Assembly: GCA_026785965.1 (NCBI GenBank) | Contig: JAJAYY010000096.1 | Location: 1 to 14,027 of the forward strand | DNA length: 14,027 nucleotides | Source of the DNA: Sphingomonas bacterium | GTDB taxonomy: Bacteria; Pseudomonadota; Alphaproteobacteria; Sphingomonadales; Sphingomonadaceae | Reading direction: 5' to 3' | Shown here: piece after piece, positions 1-7,643 of the stretch | Numbering within the stretch: position 1 is the first letter of the stretch | Layout: every line of letters begins with the position of its first letter | The notes under the pieces: generated by a model | What the model saw: the letters and a program-made list of their open reading frames with translations, nothing else | What the model was told of the DNA's origin: nothing | Database searches by the model: none | Made by a program: the position numbers and the translations under genes

Positions 1-2607
1 CTGCATGAACGGCGCATAAGTGAAGGCAAGCTGTGCTGCGATTACCACGCCAACGGCAGCAAGCACGGCGCGCGTGCCAAGCACGCCGCGGATGCTGAAC
101 GAGGTCATGTGCAGGTAGCGCACGTTAAACAGATAAAAGATCTGCATCACCACCACGGTGTTCACCACCAGCGTGCGCGCGACAGCCTCGCCAAGACCAC
201 GCTGCACCGCATATTCAAAAATGCCAAAGATGCCGATTAGGAAGAGCATCGAGACGATGCCGATCCGCCGCAGCACGAAGCGGGACAGCAATGGCGCGTC
301 GCGCGGACGCGGCGCGCGCTGCATCACCTTGGGTTCTGTCGGCTCGAACGCCAGGGCCAGCGCCAGCGTGACTCCAGTGATCGTGTTGATCCACAATATC
401 TGCACCGGCGTCATCGGCAAAGCGAGCCCAAGCAGGATCGCCAGCACGACCGACAGCGTTTGCCCACCATTGGTCGGAAGCGTCCAGACGATCACCTTGC
501 GGATATTGTCATAAACCGTGCGACCTTCCTGCACGGCGGCGACGATCGAGGCGAAATTGTCGTCGAGCAGCACCATCTGCGCCGCCTCCTTGGCGGCCTC
601 TGTGCCCTTGCCGCCCATCGCAATGCCGATGTCAGCCTGTTTCAACGACGGCGCGTCATTGACCCCGTCACCGGTCATCGCGACCACATCGCCATTGGCC
701 TGCAAGGCGCGCACGATGCGCAGCTTGTGCTCGGGACTGGTGCGGGCAAAAACGCTGACGTCTTGGGTCAACTTGCGCAACTCGTCGTCAGACACCGCGT
801 CGAGCTCCGCCCCGGTGATCACCTGCGGGTTATCGGCCATTGAAAGCTGCCGTGCGATGGCGGCGGCGGTGTCGGCATGATCGCCGGTAATCATCTTCAC
901 TGAAATCCCGGCCGACCGGCAATCGGCAATCGCCGCGATTGCTTCGTCGCGCGGCGGGTCGATGAACCCAACGATGCCCAGAAACACCAGCCCGCTGGCA
1001 AGCTGGTCGAACGACAACCGTTCCAACTCCGGCGCGGCGGGCATTGCGGCAAAGCCCAGCACCCGCTCGCCATTGCCCGCCGCCGTGGCGATACGGTCCT
1101 GCCAATAGGCCGGATCGGCGGCGGCGTCCTCGCCTCCGGCCTGTTTCTCGCACATCTCCAACACGCGCTCCGGCGCGCCCTTCACGGCAATCCAGGCGCC
1201 GCCGTCGGGTGTGGAATGGAGCGTTGCCATGAAGCGGTGCTGCGCGTCGAAGGGTATCTCATCGCGCCGCGCCCAGGCTCCGCGTTCGGTCTCGGGATGC
1301 AGCCCGGCTTTAATCGCCAGCGCCACCAGCGCCCCTTCCATCGGGTCGCCGTGCACGCTCCAGCGTCCGTCGCGGTCGAGCAAATCCGCGTCGTTGCACA
1401 GCAAGGCCGCGCGGATAAGATCGGTTTGTGCGGCGTCGGAACCGGATGCCGCATCGCCATCTATGGCACCGATCCTGCCGGTCGGCGCATAGCCCGCGCC
1501 CTCCACCAAATATTCGCCCTGAGCGGTGACGATGCGCCGGACGGTCATCTCGTTACGGGTCAGCGTTCCAGTCTTGTCCGAGCAGATGACCGATGTCGCC
1601 CCCAGCGTCTCGACCGCCGGAAGCTTGCGCACCAGCGCCTTGCGCCGCGCCATGCGCTGAACGCCGATCGCCAGCGTGATCGAGATGACGGCGGGGAGGC
1701 CTTCGGGCACCACGCCCACCGCCAGCGCCACCACCACCATCAGTGCCTCAGACCATGGGTAGTCGCGCACGAGCGCTGCAAAAGCAAAGATTGCCGCCCC
1801 CAGCCCGATGGCAAACCACGTGATCTGCCGGCCGAACTGGTTGATCTGCACCAACATCGGCGTCGTCAGCGTTTCTACCTGCCCGATCAGGGTCGAAATG
1901 TGGCCGATCTCGGTGTCGGCTCCAGTCGCCACCACGACGCCGGTGGCCTGTCCGGTGGCGATCAGCGTTCCCGAATAGAGCATGCAAAACCGATCACCGA
2001 GCGATGCGTCAGCGGCCACCGGGGCCTCAGCCTTATCCACAGGCAGCGATTCGCCAGTAAGGATTGCTTCGTCCGCCAAAAGGTTGCGCGCCCGCGTCAG
2101 GCGCAGATCGGCGGGGGTCTTGTCGCCCGGCTCCAACACTACGATATCGCCGGTCACGATCTCGCGGGCGTTGATCTTGTGGCGGGCGCCGCCACGCAGG
2201 ACTGTGGCATGTGGCGCGATCATGTCGCGGATCGCGTCGAGCGCGGATTCCGCCTTCCCTTCCTGTACGAAGCCGACAACCGCGTTGATCAGGACGATTG
2301 CGACAATGACCGCCGCATCGACGTAGTGACCCAAGACGCCCGCCGCAGCCGCAGCGGCCAGCAGGAAGTAGATCAGCAAATTGTTGAACTGCGCCAAAAG
2401 CCGCAGCACCGGGTGCGGGCGCGGCGGCGCGGGCAATTCATTCGGGCCGTTGGCCGCCAGTCTGCGCGCCGCTTCTGCAGGCTCAAGCCCTTCGGCGCTT
2501 GTGTCCAGTGTCGCAAGAACGTCGGCCAGGACGAGCGCGTGCCAGTCGTCGGCTCGGCTTGGGCGGGCGGCATCCGATGTCAGCGTGGCATCGGGGCGAT
2601 TGTTCAT
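1..2607 (-). CDS. Cation-transporting P-type ATPase (P2 type), C-terminus beyond window
   Basis: This is an inner-membrane ion pump driven by ATP. The 869 codons visible from ATG (complement of 2605-2607) are uninterrupted, and the gene runs off the left edge; only a few tens of residues are probably missing. In order I see a cation-ATPase N-terminal domain (about residues 20-75), helices M1-M2 (about 77-114), the actuator loop TGES (184-187), M3-M4 with PEGLP (301-305), the phosphorylation motif DKTGT (Asp344), KGAPE in the nucleotide-binding domain (476-480), TGD (574-576), the hinge GDGVNDAP (646-653), then M5 onward. The transported ion is uncertain: in M5 and M6 the residues aligned with SERCA Glu771 and Asp800 are Gln716 and Gly745, whereas the M4 Glu302 is kept. 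There is no HMA domain or CPC motif, so it is not a heavy-metal pump. The upstream Shine-Dalgarno is weak (GAAG). It is transcribed divergently from the downstream genes. Confidence 0.93.
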   Translation of the reverse strand, partial: MNNRPDATLTSDAARPSRADDWHALVLADVLATLDTSAEGLEPAEAARRLAANGPNELPAPPRPHPVLRLLAQFNNLLIYFLLAAAAAAGVLGHYVDAAVIVAIVLINAVVGFVQEGKAESALDAIRDMIAPHATVLRGGARHKINAREIVTGDIVVLEPGDKTPADLRLTRARNLLADEAILTGESLPVDKAEAPVAADASLGDRFCMLYSGTLIATGQATGVVVATGADTEIGHISTLIGQVETLTTPMLVQINQFGRQITWFAIGLGAAIFAFAALVRDYPWSEALMVVVALAVGVVPEGLPAVISITLAIGVQRMARRKALVRKLPAVETLGATSVICSDKTGTLTRNEMTVRRIVTAQGEYLVEGAGYAPTGRIGAIDGDAASGSDAAQTDLIRAALLCNDADLLDRDGRWSVHGDPMEGALVALAIKAGLHPETERGAWARRDEIPFDAQHRFMATLHSTPDGGAWIAVKGAPERVLEMCEKQAGGEDAAADPAYWQDRIATAAGNGERVLGFAAMPAAPELERLSFDQLASGLVFLGIVGFIDPPRDEAIAAIADCRSAGISVKMITGDHADTAAAIARQLSMADNPQVITGAELDAVSDDELRKLTQDVSVFARTSPEHKLRIVRALQANGDVVAMTGDGVNDAPSLKQADIGIAMGGKGTEAAKEAAQMVLLDDNFASIVAAVQEGRTVYDNIRKVIVWTLPTNGGQTLSVVLAILLGLALPMTPVQILWINTITGVTLALALAFEPTEPKVMQRAPRPRDAPLLSRFVLRRIGIVSMLFLIGIFGIFEYAVQRGLGEAVARTLVVNTVVVMQIFYLFNVRYLHMTSFSIRGVLGTRAVLAAVGVVIAAQLAFTYAPFMQ

Positions 2608-2724
2608 CGGATTAACTTCATCACTCTCAATACAGGAAATGGGTGCAGACACGAGGCGCATCGACAGCGATTCTAGACATCCGTGCAGGCCCGACGACTT
2701 TCATGCCACCGTGTCCGCCCGCCA

Positions 2725-2957
2725 CAGCGCGCAGGCGCTTCCGCCCCTTTGATCGCGGTCGGAATTGCTCCTCACCACTTGCTCGTGCCGATGGTTGCCC
2801 TCGTTTCGGTAGCCTGCTTGCGTCTGCTAGGAGTCATCGGTGCTCGTGCCGGGAGCACACCGATTATGAGGCCGATCCTGCGGGTTACATTTTGGGGAGT
2901 GTTGGCGATGCCACCACGGTAGAGATCGGTAAGTCGTTTGGAGCCGCCGTTTCCTAG
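2725..2957 (+). pseudogene. Remnant of VIT/CCC1-family metal transporter (3' end)
   Basis: No complete gene occupies the space between the ATPase and the next gene, but conceptual translation gives a hydrophobic segment that looks like the last two helices of VIT1/CCC1-family Fe/Mn transporters. From about 2737 one frame reads GASAPLIAVGIAP, then a membrane segment, then GARAGS and RVTFWGVLAM, ending near 2910. The similarity then continues one frame away as ATTVEIGKSFGAAVS and stops at TAG 2955-2957. Restoring one base near 2909-2912 joins the two halves, so a single-base deletion explains the break. The rest of the gene (the N-terminal helices and cytoplasmic domain) is absent, because the ATPase start lies only about 120 bases upstream. 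The family call rests on remembered C-terminal motifs, not on a search. Confidence 0.6.
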
Positions 2958-3009
2958 GCTGGAGACTCAAGCGGTGAGGGCGGACAGTCGCGCGACAAGC
3001 ATCTGACTT

Positions 3010-3023
3010 TTGATGCAGATAAA
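3010..3023 (+). promoter_or_regulatory. FNR/FixK-like operator candidate
   Basis: The 14 bases TTGATGCAGATAAA match the FNR/FixK/Anr consensus TTGAT-N4-ATCAA at nine of ten fixed positions. The site is centred about 81 bases upstream of the oxidoreductase start at 3098, which leaves room for a class II arrangement (site at -41.5) and a leader of about 40 bases. The genomic setting (cbb3 oxidase and NO genes nearby) makes oxygen-responsive control plausible. I see no other evidence for this site. Confidence 0.4.
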
Positions 3024-3097
3024 CTGACTTGGAGCAGCGAACCTGCTACCTTCGGAATAATCTTAAGTAACGTTTTCACAGTCGGGACTTTCAGCGC

Positions 3098-3766
3098 ATG
3101 CCGAAAAGTGAATCTAGGAGTGACGGTGACCGGCCTTCGCCTTCAAGGTCCGTTTCGCATCTCATCATTCTGGGGCATCCCGCGACAGAAAGTTTCAATG
3201 CTGCAATTGCGAAACACTATGTCGAAACCGTTCATGCAAATCATCAGGAGGCGATCCTCAGGGATCTTTACGCGCTGGGCTTCGATCCCCTCCTCAAGGA
3301 ATCGGAGCGGTCCATGAGCAAAGATCAGCCATTTTCGCCCGACGTCGAGAAGGAGCTCGACTTGATCAGAAAATGCGACGTCGTCACGTTCATATATCCG
3401 TTATGGTTCGGGACTCCACCGGCAATTATCAAAGGCTATGTTGATCGAGTTTTCGGCGCGGGATTTCGGTTTACCGATCTGGCTACGCAGAAGAATGATC
3501 TGTTCCGTGGGAAACGATTGGCAGTCGTGACGACCTCCGCCGCAACTTTGCCGTGGCTGGAGAGCCAAGGCATGTGGATATCGCTCAGGCAATCGTTCGA
3601 ACAATATCTGAAGGCCGTGTTCGGTTTCGCGAAAAACTATCATTATCACGCAGACTCGGTCGTCGATGGTCTTGATCAAGCCGAAGCGGATCGGATTCTT
3701 TATGAAGTCGACGCGTTCGCCCGGACGATCTGTGCAGAAGCAGCAATGTCGGCCAGGCAGCATTGA
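3098..3766 (+). CDS. NAD(P)H oxidoreductase, flavodoxin-like fold (Flavodoxin_2 family)
   Basis: A 222-residue soluble flavoprotein, probably an NAD(P)H:quinone reductase of the family containing MdaB, KefF and mammalian NQO1. It is expected to carry FMN or FAD and make two-electron reductions of quinones or similar acceptors. The first beta strand and flavin phosphate loop are visible as LIILGHPATESFN (residues 22-34), and the second flavin region as YPLWFGTPPAIIKGYVDRVF (100-119) followed by GAGFRF, which is highly typical. Residues 1-19 are a polar extension before the fold. No in-frame alternative start precedes the core, so ATG 3098 is used although its Shine-Dalgarno is poor. Codon use is less GC-rich at third positions than in the oxidase genes, suggesting a different history. 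An FNR/FixK-like box lies upstream. The exact substrate cannot be read from sequence. Confidence 0.88.
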   Translation: MPKSESRSDGDRPSPSRSVSHLIILGHPATESFNAAIAKHYVETVHANHQEAILRDLYALGFDPLLKESERSMSKDQPFSPDVEKELDLIRKCDVVTFIYPLWFGTPPAIIKGYVDRVFGAGFRFTDLATQKNDLFRGKRLAVVTTSAATLPWLESQGMWISLRQSFEQYLKAVFGFAKNYHYHADSVVDGLDQAEADRILYEVDAFARTICAEAAMSARQH

Positions 3767-3812
3767 CGCCTCTGAAGACTGCCAAAGACAATATTCGTCC
3801 GGATTCGCAGGA

Positions 3813-3945
3813 GTGACCGTCATTGTTTCGCTAAGCTGGGCAGAAGAGGCGCTCAGACTTGGCGCGGCCTTGGCTGCTGGTTTCCTGCTAGGGATTGAGC
3901 GTGGCTGGACCTTGCGCGGTAAAGTTGCGGGAAGCTATGCTTTCC
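3813..3945 (+). pseudogene. N-terminal fragment of MgtC/SapB-type (DUF4010-like) membrane protein
   Basis: Starting at GTG 3813, or an ATT at 3822 that is better spaced from the AGGAG at 3809-3813, the plus strand encodes EEALRLGAALAAGFLLGIERGW. This is the signature first helix of MgtC/SapB and related DUF4010 proteins, where the GxxxGxER motif is diagnostic. About 15 residues later the similarity ends (around KVAGSYAF), and the frame continues only as antisense of the neighbouring ATPase fragment until a stop at 4247. The remaining helices of the family are missing, so this is a broken gene. It lies 46 bases after the oxidoreductase stop and may once have been cotranscribed with it. The right boundary is approximate. 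Confidence 0.62.
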
Positions 3946-4214
3946 TTACCGAGCGTGAAGATGCCGGGCGCCGTCGCTGCCGCGAAATTATCGTCGCTGA
4001 AGTCGCTGTTCCAGACCAGGCAATCAAGTGCGCGACCGCTCGCCCAGCCGATCGTGCAGTCGGGGAACCGGTCAGGTGCGGCAAGCGCCCGCGCAATGGT
4101 GGTCTTGCCCGAGCCGTTCGCGCCGAGAACGAAGTTGACCGGACGAAGCCCATGGAGGCGCTGACCGGCAGGCGCGTAACTGCCCGCATCTGCAATCACG
4201 ACTTTGTTAAGCAT
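3888..4214 (-). pseudogene. Truncated AAA-family ATPase, N-terminal fragment
   Basis: Reading the minus strand from ATG (complement of 4212-4214), a 108-codon frame begins MLNKVVIADAGSY and reaches a Walker A motif GANGSGKTT at about residues 32-40. It continues through VWNSDFSDDNF to GIFTLGKES at about residue 92. These landmarks match the start of long AAA_13-type ATPases (RloC/SMC-like, often linked to defence or nucleic-acid functions), which are normally many hundreds of residues long. After GIFTLGKES the frame crosses into antisense of the MgtC-like fragment and stops at 3888, so Walker B and the rest are lost. The 5' end looks authentic: AAGGA sits seven bases before the ATG. It is a relic or, at most, a short non-functional peptide. 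Confidence 0.62.
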
Positions 4215-4340
4215 GGCCAGGTCCTTGGCTCTTTTCGACGATCGTAGACTACCGCGCCGAAAGCGACTGCACAGTACATTCTTCGCGGTCCACGTAGGCT
4301 CTATGTGCTGGCCGTGTTCAATCCCTGATCTGGTCTCGAA

Positions 4341-4470
4341 CGTCCGCTTGACGCGGATGCTGCCCGAGTGCGGACCGGCCGTTACCGGCCAAAGTAAGAC
4401 ATTGAGGTAAGTCCGGCATTGGCCGAAAGCGGTTAGTCCGGTTTTGAGGGGCCAATACGAAACGCGGACA
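4341..4470. repeat. Degenerate interspersed repeat cluster
   Basis: Imperfect copies of a short unit containing GTCCGG, then TTG, then GGCC and GAAA are visible at about 4410-4433 and 4435-4469, with inverted half-units (CGGAC) at 4371 and 4465 and a related CGTCCGC at 4341. This resembles the small intergenic repeats scattered through sphingomonad genomes. That resemblance is recalled rather than searched. No transposase or clear terminal repeats accompany it. Confidence 0.35.
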
Positions 4471-4677
4471 TATTGTTCTGCGACCGAAGAGGATGGAGGT
4501 CGCAAAATAGCACGAGCCAGATCCACAGTTGCTTCGGACTGAGCATTTCGAACTTGAGTCGACTTGCGGCCTTTATGCGAGCGCCACCGCCGTCCGTCGC
4601 GAGATTGGGGAGTTGTCCCTACGTAGTTTCCCTGACTGGATAGCGCGACCCGGATCGCTAGCAATCCGGCCCTGATT

Positions 4678-4690
4678 GGCGCATTGCGCC
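4678..4690. promoter_or_regulatory. Palindrome GGCGCA-T-TGCGCC in the oxidase operon leader
   Basis: A perfect 6+1+6 inverted repeat lies about 62 bases upstream of the first gene of the operon. It could be an operator or part of a leader hairpin. In DNA this rich in GC such palindromes also arise by chance, and no regulator is assigned. Confidence 0.2.
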
Positions 4691-4751
4691 GAATCGATGA
4701 GCAATCACGGTCAGTGGGATCGACAGCGACGATGCGCGACGGAGACAGCCG

Positions 4752-5051
4752 ATGAATCTTCCGATCGGGGTTTACGGGCTGATCATTGGGGTTTGCGCGC
4801 TGGTCGCTCTCGCCTCGGGCGCTTGGCTTGTGCTCCGCGCCCGTGATATCGCCCGGCTGACCAGCAAACCCGACAACGCCATCACCACCGGCCGCGCGCG
4901 CAAGCCGCCTGCCGACAAGGTGGCTGTGCGGGTGATGCTGGCAATCATGATCCTCAGCTCGATCATCGCGCTTGGTTTGTTCGCGGCGATCGCGGCTGGC
5001 GCGATTGACTCCTCCGACACACGGACCGACCCCTATGCCCAGCGCCCCTGA
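4752..5051 (+). CDS. Small two-helix membrane protein, first gene of cbb3 oxidase operon
   Basis: A 99-residue protein I do not recognise. It has a first hydrophobic segment at about residues 5-28, a basic polar linker (about 29-56, rich in Arg and Lys with two Pro), a second segment at about 58-83, and a short acidic, polar tail. Positive residues between the helices predict that the linker is cytoplasmic and both ends periplasmic. A clear GGAG (4741-4744) precedes ATG 4752. Its last 17 bases overlap the ccoN start, so it is very probably cotranscribed and translationally coupled with ccoN. It has no cysteine or heme-binding motif. It is too long and too different to be CcoQ, CcoS or CcoM-like. 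Position suggests a role in oxidase assembly, stability or operon translation, but this is inference only. Confidence 0.72.
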   Translation: MNLPIGVYGLIIGVCALVALASGAWLVLRARDIARLTSKPDNAITTGRARKPPADKVAVRVMLAIMILSSIIALGLFAAIAAGAIDSSDTRTDPYAQRP

Positions 5052-6744
5052 CGCCTCCGCTTTACTGCCAGCGAACACCATGCACGGCCTGGTCGGGCGC
5101 GTCTTCGTTTGGCTCGCGATTGCCCTGGTCGCATTATTCATGGCGATCGGCGCGGCCGACAGCGGTTTCGCGATTCACATGGCAATCATCGCGGCGGCAG
5201 CCCTGCTGACGGCATCGGCAACCATGAGCCGCGCCGACTATGGGGTGCTTGCCGGAGTCACCCCGGCGGAGACGGTCGACCGCAGCCGGTACGACGACGA
5301 TGTCATTCGCCTCGGCGTGATTGCCACCGTCTTCTGGGGGCTGGTCGGCTTCCTCGTTGGGGTGATCATCGCTTCGCAGATGGTGTTTCCCGACCTTAAC
5401 CTTAGCCAATATCTGAATTTCGGGCGGTTGCGCCCGGTCCATACCTCGGCGGTGATCTTCGCTTTCGGCGGCAATGCGCTGATCGCGACCAGCTTTTATG
5501 TGGTCCAGCGCACCTGCCGCGCGCGGCTGGCCTTTCCCGGGCTCGCGATATTCGTCTTCTGGGGCTACCAATTGTTCATCGTGCTCGCCGCGACCGGCTA
5601 TTTGCTCGGCATTACCGAAAGCCGCGAATATGCCGAGCCCGAATGGTATGTCGATATCTGGCTGACGATCATCTGGGTCGCCTATCTGGCGGTCTATGTC
5701 GCGACCATCGCGCGGCGGCACGAGCCACACATCTATGTCGCCAACTGGTTCTACCTCAGCTTCATCATTACCGTGGCGATGCTTCACATCGTCAACAACC
5801 TTTCAATGCCCGTGTCGCTGGTCGGGTCGAAGTCCTATTCCGCGTTCGCCGGGGTCCAGGATGCGCTGACCCAATGGTGGTACGGCCATAACGCCGTCGG
5901 TTTCTTCCTCACCGCGGGTTTCCTCGGGATGATGTACTATTTTGTCCCCAAGCAGGCCGAGCGCCCGATTTACAGCTACCGCCTGTCGATCATCCACTTC
6001 TGGTCGCTGATCTTTCTCTACATCTGGGCGGGACCGCACCACCTTCACTACACTGCGCTGCCCGACTGGGCGCAGACCTTGGGGATGGTGTTTTCGGTGA
6101 TGCTGTGGATGCCGAGTTGGGGCGGGATGATCAATGGACTGATGACGCTCAACGGGGCGTGGGACAAGATCCGCACCGATCCGATCATCCGCATGATGGT
6201 GTTTGCATTGGCCTTCTACGGAATGGCGACCTTCGAAGGGCCGATGCTGTCGATCAAGGCGGTCAATTCCCTCAGCCACTACACAGAGTGGACGATCGGC
6301 CACGTCCACTCGAGCGCGCTCGGGTGGAACGGGATGATCACGTTCGCCGCGATCTACTATCTGACGCCGCGACTGTGGGGGCGCGAGCGGCTCTATTCGC
6401 TGCGGATGGTCAATTGGCACTTCTGGCTCGCGACCCTGGGGATCGTGCTTTACGCATCGGCCTTGTGGGTCGCCGGGATCACACAGGGACTGATGGCGCG
6501 CGAATATGGATCAGACGGCTATCTGGTCTATGCCTTCGCCGAGATCGTCGCGGCGATGAAGCCTTACTACATGATCCGCGTCGTCGGCGGATTGCTCTAT
6601 CTCATTGGCGGTTTCGTCATGGCCTATAATGTGTGGATGACGATCAGGGGACGGGTGCGCGTCGAGGCGCCGATGTCGAGCGCGGCCTATGATCCAGACA
6701 AGGATCGGCCGATGGCGCCGGCCGTCGCGCAGCAGGGGGCATAA
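5035..6744 (+). CDS. ccoN: cbb3-type cytochrome c oxidase subunit I
   Basis: Catalytic heme-copper subunit, reducing oxygen to water and pumping protons in the inner membrane. Numbering from ATG 5035 (569 residues), all expected ligands are present. His136 (RPVHTS) and His425 are the low-spin heme b ligands, His423 is the heme b3 ligand, and His285 with His335/His336 bind CuB. Tyr329 is the crosslinked tyrosine. Spacings from the CuB histidine to the tyrosine, the His pair and the b3 histidine equal those I recall for Pseudomonas stutzeri CcoN. The N-terminus has an extra hydrophobic region (about 22-62), as in other alphaproteobacterial CcoN. A TTG at 4972 would lengthen it, but that stretch is out-of-frame sequence of the preceding gene. 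ATG 5080 (MHGLVGRVF) is an alternative start. The start overlaps the preceding gene by 17 bases. Confidence 0.97.
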   Translation: MPSAPDASALLPANTMHGLVGRVFVWLAIALVALFMAIGAADSGFAIHMAIIAAAALLTASATMSRADYGVLAGVTPAETVDRSRYDDDVIRLGVIATVFWGLVGFLVGVIIASQMVFPDLNLSQYLNFGRLRPVHTSAVIFAFGGNALIATSFYVVQRTCRARLAFPGLAIFVFWGYQLFIVLAATGYLLGITESREYAEPEWYVDIWLTIIWVAYLAVYVATIARRHEPHIYVANWFYLSFIITVAMLHIVNNLSMPVSLVGSKSYSAFAGVQDALTQWWYGHNAVGFFLTAGFLGMMYYFVPKQAERPIYSYRLSIIHFWSLIFLYIWAGPHHLHYTALPDWAQTLGMVFSVMLWMPSWGGMINGLMTLNGAWDKIRTDPIIRMMVFALAFYGMATFEGPMLSIKAVNSLSHYTEWTIGHVHSSALGWNGMITFAAIYYLTPRLWGRERLYSLRMVNWHFWLATLGIVLYASALWVAGITQGLMAREYGSDGYLVYAFAEIVAAMKPYYMIRVVGGLLYLIGGFVMAYNVWMTIRGRVRVEAPMSSAAYDPDKDRPMAPAVAQQGA

Positions 6745-6747
6745 GCG

Positions 6748-7485
6748 ATGGCATCCCCACTAACGACCAAGCACAAGATCATCGAGCGCAACGTCACGCT
6801 GCTCGCGGTGCTCGCGTTCATCACCGTCGCGATCGGCGGCATCGTCGAGATTGCGCCGTTGTTCTGGATCGATTCGACTGTCACTAAGGTCGAGGGCGTT
6901 CGGCCCTACACCCCGCTCGAACAAGCCGGGCGCGACATCTACGTTCGCGAAGGCTGCTATTCGTGCCACAGCCAGATGATCCGCCCGTTCCGCGACGAGG
7001 TCGAGCGCTACGGCCACTACAGCCTGGCCGCGGAAAGCATGTACGACCACCCGTTCCAGTGGGGATCGAAGCGCACCGGACCCGACCTCGCGCGCGTCGG
7101 CGGTCGCTATTCGGACGAGTGGCACGTCCAGCACTTGAAGGATCCTCGCTCGGTCGTCCCTGAATCGATCATGCCCAGCTATGGCTTCCTCGCCGAGACC
7201 GCGCTCGATACGTCGAATGCTGCGGGGCACCTTACGGCGCTGCGCCGCGTCGGGGTGCCCTATAGCGACACGGCGATCGCTGCCGCCGATGCCGATCTCA
7301 AGTCGCAGGCCGATCCCGAGGCCGACAATGCGGCGCTGCTCAAGCGCTATCCCAAGGCGCAAGCGCGCGATTTCGACGGCGATCCGGCGCGGCTGACCGA
7401 AATGGATGCGTTGACCGCTTATTTGCAGATGCTGGGGACCTTGGTCGACGTCAACGCGGCCCGGGCGCAGGAACGCGCGCGATGA
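6748..7485 (+). CDS. ccoO: cbb3-type cytochrome c oxidase subunit II (monoheme cytochrome c)
   Basis: Membrane-anchored monoheme c-type cytochrome that relays electrons from CcoP to the CcoN active site. It has 245 residues with one N-terminal transmembrane anchor (about 18-39). The heme motif is CYSCH (Cys70, Cys73, His74) and is followed by [15 protein letters not shown], which is typical of CcoO. The likely axial methionine is Met142 in the motif IMPSY. The heme domain faces the periplasm. It begins three bases after the ccoN stop, with a purine-rich Shine-Dalgarno (AGGGGG, 6734-6739) inside the end of ccoN, and its stop overlaps the ccoQ start as ATGA. The length is normal for the family. 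Confidence 0.97.
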   Translation: MASPLTTKHKIIERNVTLLAVLAFITVAIGGIVEIAPLFWIDSTVTKVEGVRPYTPLEQAGRDIYVREGCYSCHSQMIRPFRDEVERYGHYSLAAESMYDHPFQWGSKRTGPDLARVGGRYSDEWHVQHLKDPRSVVPESIMPSYGFLAETALDTSNAAGHLTALRRVGVPYSDTAIAAADADLKSQADPEADNAALLKRYPKAQARDFDGDPARLTEMDALTAYLQMLGTLVDVNAARAQERAR

Positions 7486-7643
7486 GCTACGATATGCTGC
7501 GCCACATCGCCGATAGCTACGGGCTGCTCTTTCTCGGCGGATTGTTTGTTGTGCTGATCGGCTGGACTTTTCGCCGCGGCGCCGCGCAGTCGCACGACCG
7601 CGCGGCAAACATGATCTTCGACGAGGACCGCGCTGATGGCTGA
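7482..7643 (+). CDS. ccoQ: cbb3-type cytochrome oxidase subunit IV (CcoQ/FixQ)
   Basis: A 53-residue single-helix protein starting [17 protein letters not shown], with one transmembrane segment at about residues 13-30, then RRG and a polar tail ending FDEDRADG. CcoQ stabilises the CcoNOP complex, especially the CcoP association, and is not itself redox-active. The start ATG overlaps the ccoO stop (ATGA, 7482-7485) and its final eight bases overlap the ccoP start. Size, position and sequence all fit. Confidence 0.92.
   Translation: MSYDMLRHIADSYGLLFLGGLFVVLIGWTFRRGAAQSHDRAANMIFDEDRADG

Larger units (their letters stand above)
4215..4751. other. Intergenic region with imperfect GTCCG/CGGAC repeats and oxidase operon leader
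   Basis: I see no convincing gene in these 537 bases. The part from about 4339 to 4470 holds several related short motifs in both orientations: GTCCG at 4342, 4411 and 4436, and CGGAC at 4371 and 4465. It also holds the small inverted repeat GGCCGTTACCGGCC at 4377-4390. Two stretches begin AGTCCGG and share GGCC and GAAA further on, as in a degenerate interspersed repeat. The right-hand part should contain the promoter of the oxidase operon. I found no good FNR/FixK box there, only the palindrome described separately. A long minus-strand frame covers the region but has no recognisable protein content. Confidence 0.5.

Noticed and set aside
1216..2676. A long plus-strand open frame of 486 codons opposite the P-type ATPase
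   Set aside because: Its product is rich in His, Arg and Gln with no domain, and it is the antisense of strongly conserved ATPase motifs. Long antisense frames are expected in GC-rich codons.
2836..2864. Hairpin ATCGGTGCTC / GAGCAC(AC)CGAT as a possible terminator
   Set aside because: It lies inside the VIT-like coding remnant, has a two-base bulge and no T-run, so chance or coding constraint explains it.
4672..4712. TGAT and ATCA-like half sites before the oxidase operon as an FNR box
   Set aside because: No pair has the required four-base spacing with acceptable matches on both sides.
4972..5034. A longer ccoN beginning at TTG 4972
   Set aside because: The added residues are an out-of-frame reading of the preceding gene's second helix and do not resemble CcoN N-termini. 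ATG 5035 is preferred.
4215..5141. Upstream extension of the minus-strand AAA frame to 417 codons
   Set aside because: Only the part from the ATG at 4214, preceded by AAGGA, resembles a protein family. The extension crosses repeats and lies antisense to the small membrane protein and ccoN.
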